DNA of 37,063 nt, taken from positions 1 through 37,063 of the forward strand of contig CABRZP010000018.1 of NCBI GenBank assembly GCA_902475545.1, read 5' to 3'. This DNA comes from an uncultured bacterium. Its GTDB lineage: Bacteria > Cyanobacteriota > Vampirovibrionia > Gastranaerophilales > Gastranaerophilaceae. The position numbers and the translations under genes are program-made. A model generated the notes under the pieces. That model was not told the DNA's origin, ran no database searches, and worked only from the letters and a program-made list of their open reading frames with translations. Below are positions 1 to 7,715 of this stretch, piece after piece (the first letter of the stretch is position 1; each line of letters begins with the position of its first letter).

Positions 1-162
1 ATTTCTAAATATTGTATATCTTTTTTGATATCTCTAGTATAACATTGTTTTATTATTTTTGCAAGTGTTTTGAAATTAAAGTTTATAAAAATTATTCCGT
101 TATATTATTTGTTGACTTAGGGTAAATAAACATTAAAACAATACCAAGAAAGGTCTGTATTT

Positions 163-639
163 ATGTCTATAAACGGAGTTCAATCAACAAGCTGGTTTAT
201 ACCTCTAAATGCATCAAATTTAAGCGAAGAAACAAAAAAGAAACTTCGTGAACTAGGTATTGACCCAAGCACAGTTTCCTCTGAAGCTGAAGCCCAAAGA
301 ATTATATCTGCTATTTTAAAAAAGCTGGAAATTCAACAATCTGTTAACAACAGCAAAACAAATTCCTGCCCCGGAGAACTCGAAGTTCTATCTAATGCAA
401 AAAATCTTGCAATAAAACTTGGAGTAAATATCTCCTCTTCTGCAGGCACAAATGAAATAATTGAAAAACTTTCTGCTGTCATCAAGGCTCAAAAAAACGA
501 AGGCAAAGATATAAATAATTATGAAGCCGAATTAAATGAAATCAAAAGAGATTACAATGCAACAAAAGAAAGTCAGAATTCTTTCTATACCGCAATGAAT
601 ATGTCCGCTAATTTAAATAAACTAATACTGGGTTTATAA
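163..639 (+). CDS. Unrecognised small helical protein (158 aa)
   Basis: I do not recognise a family. The protein is predicted to be mostly helical, rich in Asn, Ser, Lys and Glu, and has a single Cys. It shows no signal peptide or membrane segment, so it is probably cytoplasmic. The ATG is preceded by a purine-rich ribosome site (AAGAAAGG, about 147-154), which supports this start. It converges on the next gene, with only four bases between the two stop codons and no terminator hairpin. The sequence looks like native chromosome in base composition. Its function is unknown. Confidence 0.72.
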   Translation: MSINGVQSTSWFIPLNASNLSEETKKKLRELGIDPSTVSSEAEAQRIISAILKKLEIQQSVNNSKTNSCPGELEVLSNAKNLAIKLGVNISSSAGTNEIIEKLSAVIKAQKNEGKDINNYEAELNEIKRDYNATKESQNSFYTAMNMSANLNKLILGL

Positions 640-643
640 ATAA

Positions 644-1189
644 TTATACCAGTCCGAAATCATCAAAACCGGCATCCATATCCTGCTGATCTAAATCTTG
701 AGCAAAATCACTATAATCGCCAAGAACATCTTCAGCTTCATCCAAAGTTTGAATTGATGCATCTTCTATTTCAGAAGCTCTCATCAATTCAGGCATTACA
801 ACTCCATACATAATCAAATCGTCATTAAGCTGCATATCTAACTGTTCTTGTCTTCTTCTTTCGTATTCTTCACGTTCTTCTTTTCTTCTGGCTATTTCTT
901 CATCCAGAGACATAACCTCAGGATAGCTATCATTGTCAACTTCTAAGATTTCCATATCTTCATCAGACATATCACAAGGTTCAGCCTCAACAACTTCTAA
1001 ATCTTCCAAATCATAAACTCTATCTTCATCAACAGGTTTATGATGACGTTTACCTGAAAAAGATACTGAGTCATTCATTGGAGAACGTTCTAAGGTATTC
1101 ATTGGATTGGTTTGCATTTGAGTACTGTTTTGCCAATTTTGTAATGTATTATTCAGTCCTTTTAAAGAAATTGTTTGAAAATTTATCAT
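644..1189 (-). CDS. Unrecognised acidic protein (181 aa)
   Basis: No family recognised. The first ~45 residues are polar and include the short motif VSFSGKR. From about residue 55 the protein is strongly acidic (many Asp/Glu, motif DMSDEDMEILEVD). Residues ~96-118 form a charged helix of alternating Glu and Arg that could be a short coiled coil or single alpha-helix. There is no signal peptide or membrane segment. AAGGA lies 7 nt before the ATG and supports the start. The composition suggests a soluble, partly disordered protein, possibly a binding or scaffold partner, but no function can be assigned. Confidence 0.72.
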   Translation of the reverse strand: MINFQTISLKGLNNTLQNWQNSTQMQTNPMNTLERSPMNDSVSFSGKRHHKPVDEDRVYDLEDLEVVEAEPCDMSDEDMEILEVDNDSYPEVMSLDEEIARRKEEREEYERRRQEQLDMQLNDDLIMYGVVMPELMRASEIEDASIQTLDEAEDVLGDYSDFAQDLDQQDMDAGFDDFGLV

Positions 1190-1294
1190 ATTATGCCATC
1201 CTTATTCTATTGTTATAATACTTAAATATTAAAAAACTTGTTAGAAAAAATAAAATATATTACAATTTGTAATATATTGTTCAAAAAAATTTAA

Positions 1295-1323
1295 TTGACA
1301 TCATATTAGCAAAGTTATATCAT
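1295..1323 (+). promoter_or_regulatory. Sigma-70-type promoter for the zinc-ribbon membrane protein
   Basis: A perfect -35 box TTGACA (1295-1300) is followed by a 17-bp spacer and TATCAT (1318-1323), five of six matches to the -10 consensus. The start site would fall near 1330. That leaves a short leader carrying GGAGAAG (1343-1349) before the ATG at 1356. Confidence 0.7.
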
Positions 1324-1355
1324 AAAAGCACAATAAGTAATTGGAGAAGAGTTTT

Positions 1356-1781
1356 ATGGATAATACAGAAAATATAATTTGCCAATATTGCGGAGCCGAA
1401 ATTAGTGCAACAGCAAAAAAATGTAAATTCTGCGGAGAATGGATTCAAAAAGATGAAACATTGCCGAAAGAAATCCGACATTTCAACTGGGGTGCTTTTT
1501 TAATGAACTGGATTTGGGGCATAATGCACAAAAAATATATCACACTTTTGTACTTCCCTGCTTGTATTATTCCAATATTAGGACCACTTGCTGTTTCAAT
1601 CTGGTTTGGCTTTGCCGGAAATAAATGGGCCTGGGAATCAAAAACTTGGGAAAGCACACAGCAATTCAATGAAACCCAGAAAAACTGGATTAGATTATGG
1701 TTTATTTTACTTATTTTAGGAATAATCATAACTGCCAAAGTTTTCGTTATACTATCAATAATTGGCAGCACAGAAATATAA
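1356..1781 (+). CDS. Zinc-ribbon membrane protein (141 aa)
   Basis: The N-terminus carries a four-Cys zinc ribbon (C9, C12, C23, C26) of the 'CxxCG ... CxxCG' type common in bacterial zinc-ribbon membrane proteins. Two hydrophobic segments follow, at about residues 62-88 and 115-137, so the protein is probably an inner-membrane protein with the ribbon in the cytoplasm. A Trp-rich stretch (FNWGAFLMNWIWGI) leads into the first membrane segment, as in DUF2628-like proteins. A TTG at 1341 is in frame, but the ATG at 1356 has GGAGAAG just upstream and is the better start. The role is unknown. The gene lies 14 bp before a tRNA gene and may be co-transcribed with it. Confidence 0.78.
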   Translation: MDNTENIICQYCGAEISATAKKCKFCGEWIQKDETLPKEIRHFNWGAFLMNWIWGIMHKKYITLLYFPACIIPILGPLAVSIWFGFAGNKWAWESKTWESTQQFNETQKNWIRLWFILLILGIIITAKVFVILSIIGSTEI

Positions 1782-1795
1782 AATTTAAACTTATT

Positions 1796-1868
<73 letters not shown>

Positions 1869-1921
1869 TTTGCATTTACAGCTTCACCTATTAATGCTAA
1901 AATAAGAAAAAAGGATTTTTT

Positions 1922-2437
1922 ATGGCTGATAAAATAATTATATTTTCAGGTAAGCAATACTCAGGCAAAGATACACTTGCAAAAATTATGCTAAAGCAAA
2001 TGCCTGAATTCAGACGATGTGCTATTGGAGATATTATAAAACTTACTTATGGAAAAGAAAAAGGTTTAACATACGAACAAATTGAACAAAATAAATCAGT
2101 TTATCGTCCTGATTTAATCAAGTTAGGTAACTGGGGTAGAGAACAACATCCTGATTATTGGCTAAAAAAAATCATTGAACAAGATGGAAATTTAATGATT
2201 ACTGACGTTCGAGTTCCTCACGAATATGATGTATTTAAATCAGCAGGTGCAATTTCAATAAGGGTTGAAGCTTCAAGAGAGACTCGAATGACCAGAGGTA
2301 ACTTAGTAGGAGAAGACGACATTACAGAAACAGGACTTGATCATATTCAAGACTGGGATTACGTTGTAGAAAACAACTCTGATTATGAAACCCTTATAAA
2401 AAAAGCAAGCGGACTTATAAAAGAACTAAAAAAATAA
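1922..2437 (+). CDS. P-loop kinase of the dNMP kinase / animal-type phosphomevalonate kinase fold
   Basis: The N-terminal P-loop FSGKQYSGKDT (residues 8-18) has the GxxxxGKD form, with Asp in place of the usual Ser/Thr. This form is typical of animal-type phosphomevalonate kinase and related dNMP kinases. Further shared landmarks are GDIIK, a conserved R-x-D-L-I-x-x-G stretch, MITDVR, E-x-x-x-F-x-x-x-GA, and the C-terminal ETGLDHIQDWDYVVEN, which lines up with ECGLDNFGDFDWVIEN as I recall it from human PMVK. The enzyme should phosphorylate a small phosphorylated substrate with ATP in the cytoplasm. Whether that is a nucleotide or phosphomevalonate cannot be read from sequence. No other mevalonate-pathway gene is in the window, so a nucleotide substrate is at least as likely. 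AAAAAAGG precedes the ATG. Confidence 0.75.
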   Translation: MADKIIIFSGKQYSGKDTLAKIMLKQMPEFRRCAIGDIIKLTYGKEKGLTYEQIEQNKSVYRPDLIKLGNWGREQHPDYWLKKIIEQDGNLMITDVRVPHEYDVFKSAGAISIRVEASRETRMTRGNLVGEDDITETGLDHIQDWDYVVENNSDYETLIKKASGLIKELKK

Positions 2438-2470
2438 ACACTTGTACAATACGTACTAAAAATTAAGGAC

Positions 2471-2476
2471 TATAAT
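2471..2476 (+). promoter_or_regulatory. Candidate -10 box giving a leaderless radA mRNA
   Basis: A perfect TATAAT sits exactly six bases before the radA ATG (2483), so transcription would start at or next to the start codon. No convincing -35 lies 17-18 bp upstream. The only ribosome-site-like sequence, AAGGA at 2465-2469, is 13 bases from the ATG, which is too far for normal use. Confidence 0.45.
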
Positions 2477-2482
2477 TAATAT

Positions 2483-3868
2483 ATGGCAAAAGTAAAATCT
2501 AAATGGGTGTGTCAACAATGCGGATATGAATCCGCAGGCTATCTTGGTAAATGTCCGGAATGTAATTCCTGGGGAAGCTTTACCGAAGAAATTCAATCAA
2601 ACATAAAGCCTCAAACAACGTCACCTCAAGGTATCAGTAATGACACAAAACCCTCTCTAATTTCAGATATTCATATTGGAGAAGAAGTAAGAGTCAGCAC
2701 CAATATTTCTGAATTTGACAGAATTTTGGGCGGGGGACTGGTTCAAGGTTCGTTAGTGCTAATTGCAGGAGATCCGGGTATTGGAAAATCTACAATACTG
2801 CTTCAAACTAGCGGTGAACTTGCAAAAAACAATCAAAAAATTCTATATGTCTCAGCTGAAGAGTCAGCTAGTCAGCTAAAACTTAGAGCTAACAGACTTG
2901 ATGTAAACTCAGAAAACCTTTATATCTACCCGCAAACAAATTTAGAAAGTATTCGCCAACAAATCGAAGAAATAAAACCTGACACTATTGTCATTGACAG
3001 TATTCAGGCAATTTACTCTCAAACAATAACAAGCTCTGCAGGAAGTGTTTCTCAAATAAGAGAATGCTGTAATATTCTGATGCAGATTGCTAAAACTAAA
3101 AATATTACTATTATTATAATCGGCCATGTTACAAAAGATGGTAATATTGCAGGTCCAAAAATTTTAGAACACATGGTTGATACCGTTATATATTTTGAAG
3201 GAGACAAATACAAGTCCTACAGAATGCTGCGTTCAATGAAAAATCGTTTCGGCAACACATCTGAAGTCGGAATTTTTGAAATGCAAACAAAAGGATTGGT
3301 TGAAGTAAAAAATCCAAATGAGTTATTTTTAAATGAACGCTCGCAAGAAGCAATACCCGGAAGTGCAATAATTGTTACAAATGAAGGCACAAGGCCTTTT
3401 CTTGTTGAAATTCAAGCTCTGGTAGGGACAACACCTTACCCAACTCCGAGACGTGTAGCCAATGGAGTAGACACAGGCAGAGTACTTCAAATACTTGCCG
3501 TTCTGGAAAAAAGAGTTGGACTTAATTTATCAAAACAAGATGTATATATAAACGTTATGGGCGGAGTCGATGTAGATGAACCAAGTGCAGATTTAGGTAT
3601 CGCAATTGCAATTGCTACCTGTGCAAGAGATGTTGTCGTTGATTCCCAAACTGTTATCATTGGTGAAATTGGTTTGTCCGGAGAAATTCACCCTGTTAAT
3701 AATATCGAAAAACGACTTAATGAAGCTGCTGCATCGGGATTTAAAAAAGCAGTTATTCCATACGCAAACAGAAATATTCAACATGAAAAAATAAAAACAA
3801 TACCTGTAAAACGTTTAATTGATGCAATTACAGCTTGTATTACCCCTGGGGTTAATGTTCAATCATAA
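2483..3868 (+). CDS. radA: DNA repair protein RadA
   Basis: RadA is a RecA-related, hexameric DNA-branch-migration helicase that processes recombination intermediates. The domains are in the usual order. An N-terminal four-Cys zinc finger (C10, C13, C24, C27) is followed by a RecA-type ATPase with Walker A GDPGIGKST (96-104) and Walker B-like TIVIDSIQ (168-175). Next come the RadA-specific KNRFG motif (253-257) and a C-terminal Lon-protease-like domain from about residue 290, used for oligomerisation rather than proteolysis. The 461-aa length is normal and nothing is missing. It lies 45 bp after the kinase gene and 48 bp before pncC on the same strand. The mRNA may be leaderless (see the -10 box at 2471). 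Confidence 0.97.
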   Translation: MAKVKSKWVCQQCGYESAGYLGKCPECNSWGSFTEEIQSNIKPQTTSPQGISNDTKPSLISDIHIGEEVRVSTNISEFDRILGGGLVQGSLVLIAGDPGIGKSTILLQTSGELAKNNQKILYVSAEESASQLKLRANRLDVNSENLYIYPQTNLESIRQQIEEIKPDTIVIDSIQAIYSQTITSSAGSVSQIRECCNILMQIAKTKNITIIIIGHVTKDGNIAGPKILEHMVDTVIYFEGDKYKSYRMLRSMKNRFGNTSEVGIFEMQTKGLVEVKNPNELFLNERSQEAIPGSAIIVTNEGTRPFLVEIQALVGTTPYPTPRRVANGVDTGRVLQILAVLEKRVGLNLSKQDVYINVMGGVDVDEPSADLGIAIAIATCARDVVVDSQTVIIGEIGLSGEIHPVNNIEKRLNEAAASGFKKAVIPYANRNIQHEKIKTIPVKRLIDAITACITPGVNVQS

Positions 3869-3916
3869 CATCCCCATCGAACTTATTCCATTTTAGAAAT
3901 ATAAATCGAGGTAAAA

Positions 3917-4402
3917 ATGACATTAGAAGAACAACTGGCAGAAATTTTGATTGAAAACAAGTTAACAATCTCAACTGCAGAATCTTGCACAGGAGGACTG
4001 CTAAGTTCCCGATTAACTGACATTTCAGGAAGTTCCGATTATACAAAACTAAACTTTGTAACTTACGCAAATGAAGCAAAACACCAAATACTTGACGTAA
4101 GTTGGGCTATTCTGAACAATTACGGAGCCGTTAGCGAAGAATGTGCAGAAGCTATGGCAAATGGTCTGCAAAAAATAACCGGATGTGATATAGCTCTATG
4201 TACAACAGGAATTGCCGGTCCAACAGGGGGAACAAAAGAAAAACCCGTAGGTTTAGTATACATTTCAATAAAATACAACAATATTGTGACAATAAAAGAA
4301 ATAAAACTTAATTCAAAAACTCCACGTATTGAAATGAAAAAACTTTTTGCAGATGAAGCCTTAAAACTTGCAATTTCAACATTAACAAGCGAGCGAATAT
4401 AA
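3917..4402 (+). CDS. pncC: Nicotinamide-nucleotide amidohydrolase PncC (CinA C-terminal domain)
   Basis: This is a stand-alone CinA C-terminal domain of 161 aa, the form that deamidates nicotinamide mononucleotide to nicotinate mononucleotide in NAD salvage. Family landmarks are STAESCTGG near the N-terminus, the GAVSEE segment, and the glycine-rich GIAGPTGG followed by KPVGLVYI. The N-terminal molybdopterin-binding-like domain of full-length CinA is absent, as in Escherichia coli PncC (YgaD), so this is not a truncation of the active domain. GAGG lies upstream of the ATG. It follows radA closely and may share its transcript. The downstream space carries a palindrome and direct repeats. Confidence 0.93.
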   Translation: MTLEEQLAEILIENKLTISTAESCTGGLLSSRLTDISGSSDYTKLNFVTYANEAKHQILDVSWAILNNYGAVSEECAEAMANGLQKITGCDIALCTTGIAGPTGGTKEKPVGLVYISIKYNNIVTIKEIKLNSKTPRIEMKKLFADEALKLAISTLTSERI

Positions 4403-4435
4403 ACATTCAAGACAGCAACACCAACAATGACATTC

Positions 4436-4451
4436 ACACTAATATTAGTGT
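4436..4451. repeat. 16-bp perfect palindrome after pncC
   Basis: ACACTAATATTAGTGT is its own reverse complement. It lies 34 bp after the pncC stop and just ahead of two direct repeats, between convergent genes. It could form a small hairpin in RNA from either strand, but it lacks the GC-rich stem and clean T-tract of a standard terminator. Confidence 0.5.
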
Positions 4452-4453
4452 AA

Positions 4454-4533
4454 AATATTGGTAACTGCATTTACCCTAACCCTATTGCAGGAAGCCTAAC
4501 ATCCCAGACTAATATTGGTAACTGCATTTACCC
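4454..4533. repeat. Two direct repeats of 23 bp between convergent genes
   Basis: The same 23 bases, beginning AATATTGGTAACTGC and ending TTTACCC, occur at 4454-4476 and 4511-4533, 57 bp apart. Each contains a small inverted repeat, GGTAA-CTGCAT-TTACC. The second copy ends exactly at the stop codon of the convergent gene. The core resembles the GTAAC...TTACC part of the larger tandem repeats at 31945-32260. Confidence 0.75.
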
Positions 4534-5439
4534 CTAGCCTGCAACGAATTTAGCTAAAAGTTCAGGAAATTTATTAATCAAAGCATCCGCAAATTTATCC
4601 GTATCAATTTGAGTTGTCACTATAGCCAATAAATCTTGTGGAAGGTTACCCATCATATTTTGCAAATATTCAGGTTTAATAACGCCCATAGATTTTATAA
4701 TTTCGTCTTTTTCGCGTTCTTTACTAATCATATGAGTATAAGCATCAGTATTAAATTTCTCATATAATTTTGTATCACTTGAAGTTATTGCAAGTGTCAA
4801 ATTTTGTTTTTGCATTGGTTGTAGATTTAAAATTGCATGTTTATATTCCAAATCTCCAAGTTGTCCGATTTGACGTATCAACTCTGCTGAACCGGCTTGG
4901 ACCTCTTCTCCTTTGACACTTTCCAACATTTGTTGAAGATACATTTCAGGAATAAACTTTAAATTGTCTAACAACAAATCTTTATCCATATCTATACCGG
5001 TTAAAAGACCATCCAATTCTTTTTCCGGCATATATTCTATAACTTGTCGTTGCGAAAACAACTGAAAAACAGTTTTGACAAGTTCTTCTTTCGGAATATC
5101 CTTTAACAAATCCATCAATGAATCTTGTGTAAAAAACTGCAAACCTTGTAATAAATCATCCGTTTCCAACATCGGTACAAGTTTTTCAAGCTGAACAGAG
5201 GTCATAGAGTTCATTATAACGAGTTTGTTTTGAGGGTCAGCCAATTGAAATAACTCTACCAATTGATTCGGATCGGTAAACATGTCCGCAGCAAGCCTTA
5301 TTGCTTCCTGATTACCGGCAGCGGCTTCAGCTTCTAAAATTTGTTCAATAGTTTTGTCCGCATATACTTGCATTCGAGCTGCCGGTATATTTAACCGGCT
5401 CTGCAAATATTCTAATGTGGAATTAATTACTAATGACAT
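4534..5439 (-). CDS. Helical-repeat protein, MgtE-N/FliG-like (301 aa), function unknown
   Basis: I do not recognise a named family. The protein is almost entirely helical, with repeated units of about 25-30 residues rich in Leu, Met, Asp and Glu (for example QLEKLVPMLETDDLLQGL and EELVKTVFQLFSQRQVIEYM). This resembles the stacked helical hairpins of the MgtE N-terminal and FliG middle domains. There are no Cys, no signal peptide and no membrane segment, and the C-terminus is LLAKFVAG. It is probably a cytoplasmic protein-interaction module. GAGGT about 5 nt before the ATG supports the start. It is divergent from the small gene at 5663 and convergent with pncC. Confidence 0.75.
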   Translation of the reverse strand: MSLVINSTLEYLQSRLNIPAARMQVYADKTIEQILEAEAAAGNQEAIRLAADMFTDPNQLVELFQLADPQNKLVIMNSMTSVQLEKLVPMLETDDLLQGLQFFTQDSLMDLLKDIPKEELVKTVFQLFSQRQVIEYMPEKELDGLLTGIDMDKDLLLDNLKFIPEMYLQQMLESVKGEEVQAGSAELIRQIGQLGDLEYKHAILNLQPMQKQNLTLAITSSDTKLYEKFNTDAYTHMISKEREKDEIIKSMGVIKPEYLQNMMGNLPQDLLAIVTTQIDTDKFADALINKFPELLAKFVAG

Positions 5440-5662
5440 GTCGACCTCGAAAACTCTCTTTATATATTAACGGATTATTTTTTCTAAAAATTCAATAAAA
5501 AAAATAATTGTAACAAAAAGTAATATTCGAACAAAAAGCAGAAATAGTGTTAATTTTACCCTTATAATATTATTAATTTTTGTAACAATTTTAATCTATT
5601 TTTAACAAAACTTAAGAAAAAAATACTTTATATATATAGGGAAAAATATAAGGATTGGAAAA

Positions 5663-5929
5663 ATGAGTTTCGATGCAAACATTGGAAGGCCACAACCTAT
5701 TATCAAAGCAGCCGCAAACATGAATAATGATGGAGGCAGCGGCGGTAATACAGGTTATATGATGCGTGGTAAACAAAAGAAAGAAAAAGAAGAACATAAA
5801 AGTTTGTTTGACAGCAATATAGCAGTGGATTCTTTTGAAATGGCATCAAAATTACCTAAAAATTATGAAGAAGTAGTTGGTTTAAAAAAATCCTGGTTAG
5901 AAAATTTCATCTCTAAATTTACAAAATAA
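5663..5929 (+). CDS. Unrecognised small basic protein (88 aa)
   Basis: No family recognised. It is a short soluble protein with a Gly/Asn-rich turn (NNDGGSGGNTG, near residue 22-32), then a Lys/Glu run (KQKKEKEEHK), then a short amphipathic C-terminal helix ending in WLENFISKFTK. It has no Cys, signal peptide or membrane segment. AAGGATTGG lies just before the ATG. The A/T-rich upstream region has weak promoter-like hexamers (TTAACA at 5602; TACTTT/TATATA from 5624). Translation is likely, but the function is unknown. Confidence 0.65.
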   Translation: MSFDANIGRPQPIIKAAANMNNDGGSGGNTGYMMRGKQKKEKEEHKSLFDSNIAVDSFEMASKLPKNYEEVVGLKKSWLENFISKFTK

Positions 5930-5939
5930 ATTGAGATTA

Positions 5940-5961
5940 TATACCAATTTTCTGGTATAAT
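5940..5961 (+). promoter_or_regulatory. Extended -10 promoter overlapped by an operator-like dyad (lrp-type gene)
   Basis: An extended -10, TGGTATAAT (5953-5961), lies upstream of the regulator gene, with TTGAGA (5931-5936) as a possible but distant -35 (19-bp spacer). The inverted repeat TATACCA (5940-5946) / TGGTATA (5953-5959), with a six-base spacer, overlaps the -10. A protein bound to this dyad would block RNA polymerase, which suits autoregulation by the Lrp-type protein encoded next. Confidence 0.6.
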
Positions 5962-5986
5962 TTAATAAAATACAGGAGGATGAAGG

Positions 5987-6469
5987 ATGAGAGATGAGTT
6001 ATTAGCTATTATTGAAAAAAATAGCCGTATTGATTTTAAAGAACTCGCAGTTATGCTTGGACATTCAGAAGAAGAAGTTTTAAATGAACTTTCAAATCTT
6101 GAAAAAGAGGGAATTATCTGTGGTTATCATACATTAATTAATTGGGAAAAAACCTCAATAGAAAAAGTTACAGCTCTTATTGAAGTAAAGGTTACTCCTC
6201 AACGAGGAAAAGGTTTCGACCACCTTGCCGAGCGAATATACAACTATCCTGAGGTTAAAGCTGTATATTTAATTTCGGGCGGATATGATTTGATGGTTAT
6301 TTTAGAAGAAAAAACGCTTAAAGAAATAGCTAATTTTGTATCAGATAAGCTATCAACCCTTGATAGCATTTTAAGTACAGCAACTCACTTTATATTGAAA
6401 AAATATAAAGACCACGGAACCATTTTAAATAAAGAAGAAAAAGACCAAAGAGAGGTAATTACCCCATGA
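5987..6469 (+). CDS. Lrp/AsnC-family transcriptional regulator
   Basis: The protein (160 aa) has the standard two-part layout. An N-terminal winged helix-turn-helix spans about residues 1-50 (IDFKELAVMLGHSEEEVLNE). A ligand-binding RAM domain follows at about 65-145, with the typical VKAVYLISGGYDLMVILE strand-turn-strand. Such proteins form dimers or octamers and sense amino acids. Its last four bases overlap the start of the aminotransferase (ATGA), so the two are translated together. This pairing matches the Bacillus AlaR-AlaT arrangement, where the regulator controls an alanine aminotransferase. A strong ribosome site (AGGAGG) precedes the ATG, and a dyad on its own promoter suggests autoregulation. 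The effector is not visible from sequence. Confidence 0.92.
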   Translation: MRDELLAIIEKNSRIDFKELAVMLGHSEEEVLNELSNLEKEGIICGYHTLINWEKTSIEKVTALIEVKVTPQRGKGFDHLAERIYNYPEVKAVYLISGGYDLMVILEEKTLKEIANFVSDKLSTLDSILSTATHFILKKYKDHGTILNKEEKDQREVITP

Positions 6470-7638
6470 GGAATTTTATTTCAGATAAGGTAGAAAGTAT
6501 TCAACCGTCAGGTATAAGAAAATTCTTTGATATTGTAAGCGAAATGGAAGATGCAATATCTCTTGGCGTTGGAGAACCCGATTTTGATACCCCTTGGCAT
6601 ATCAGAGATGAAGGAATTTACGCACTAGAAAGAGGAAAAACATTCTATACTTCAAATTCCGGCTTAAAAGATTTAAGATGTGAAATAGCAAATTACTTAA
6701 AAAGAGAAAACCGTGTTGAATATAATCCAAATTCAGAAATTCTTGTAACTGTTGGAGGTTCTGAAGCTATTGATATCGGACTTAGAGCCGTTATTAATGG
6801 TGGCGATGAAGTAATAATTCCTCAGCCGTCTTATGTTTCATACCTACCGTGTGCGATAATGGCAGGAGCTAAACCTGTTATAGTAAATCTAAAAGAAGAA
6901 AATGAATTTAGATTAACCGCTCAAGAATTATTGGAAGCAATTACTGACAAAACAAAGGTTCTAATTCTACCATTTCCTAATAATCCAACAGGATCAATTA
7001 TGGAAAGAAAAGATTTGGAAGAAATTGCAAAAGTTGTAATTGAAAAAGATATTTTGGTTATGTCTGACGAAATCTATTCAGCCTTGACATATAAAGAAAA
7101 ACATACCTCAATTATTGAAATTGATGGAATGAAAGAAAGAACAATTCTTATCAACGGTTTTTCAAAAGCTTATGCAATGACAGGCTGGAGACTTGGCTAT
7201 GCATGCGGACCAAAAGAGATAATTCAACAAATGACAAAAATTCACCAGTATGCAATAATGTGTGCACCTACAACCAGCCAATATGCAGCAGTTGAAGCAT
7301 TAAAAAACGGAGACGAAGATGTCAAAGAAATGCGACAAGCCTATAACCAAAGACGAAGATTTTTATTAAACGAATTTAAAAATATGAATCTGCAATGTTT
7401 TGAACCATTTGGGGCTTTCTACGTTTTCCCTTGCATTAAAGAATTCGGACTTTCCAGTGAAGAATTTGCGACCAGATTTTTAAAAGAAGAAAAAGTTGCG
7501 ATTGTTCCGGGAACAGCGTTCGGTGAAAGCGGAGAAGGCTATGTCCGCATATCATACGCATACTCACTGGAAAATTTAAAGCTGGCAATAGGAAGATTGA
7601 AAAATTTCATTGAAAAACTACGCAATGAAAATAAGTAA
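6466..7638 (+). CDS. PLP-dependent class I/II aminotransferase
   Basis: This 390-aa fold-type I aminotransferase moves an amino group between an amino acid and a 2-oxo acid in the cytoplasm. Visible landmarks are NNPTG (172-176), SDEIY (200-204) with the PLP-ring Asp201, the Schiff-base Lys234 in NGFSKAYAMTGWRLGY, and the carboxylate-binding Arg in YVRISYAYS near the C-terminus. It belongs to the aspartate/alanine/aromatic group (AspB/AlaT/PatA-like). The linked Lrp regulator favours an alanine or broad branched/aromatic substrate, but specificity is not certain. It is translationally coupled to the regulator and is followed by a strong terminator. Amino-acid conversion to 2-oxo acids could feed the ferredoxin-linked oxidoreductase at 21368-23967; that link is inference. 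Confidence 0.92.
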   Translation: MRNFISDKVESIQPSGIRKFFDIVSEMEDAISLGVGEPDFDTPWHIRDEGIYALERGKTFYTSNSGLKDLRCEIANYLKRENRVEYNPNSEILVTVGGSEAIDIGLRAVINGGDEVIIPQPSYVSYLPCAIMAGAKPVIVNLKEENEFRLTAQELLEAITDKTKVLILPFPNNPTGSIMERKDLEEIAKVVIEKDILVMSDEIYSALTYKEKHTSIIEIDGMKERTILINGFSKAYAMTGWRLGYACGPKEIIQQMTKIHQYAIMCAPTTSQYAAVEALKNGDEDVKEMRQAYNQRRRFLLNEFKNMNLQCFEPFGAFYVFPCIKEFGLSSEEFATRFLKEEKVAIVPGTAFGESGEGYVRISYAYSLENLKLAIGRLKNFIEKLRNENK

Positions 7639-7660
7639 ATTTATTATAAAAATAACGATT

Positions 7661-7691
7661 AAAAAGAGAGCCTTTACAAGACTCTCTTTTT
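7661..7691. terminator. Bidirectional intrinsic terminator
   Basis: AAAAAGAGAG (7661-7670) pairs perfectly with CTCTCTTTTT (7682-7691) around an 11-base loop. T-runs on one strand and A-runs on the other allow it to end both the aminotransferase transcript and the convergent reductase transcript. Confidence 0.85.
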
Positions 7692-7715
7692 TGTACTACT
7701 TTTCAGTATTCCAAA

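Noticed and set aside
112..140. Promoter (TTGACT at 112) for the first gene
   Set aside because: No acceptable -10 hexamer at 16-18 bp, and the start site would fall on the ribosome site. Too weak to list.
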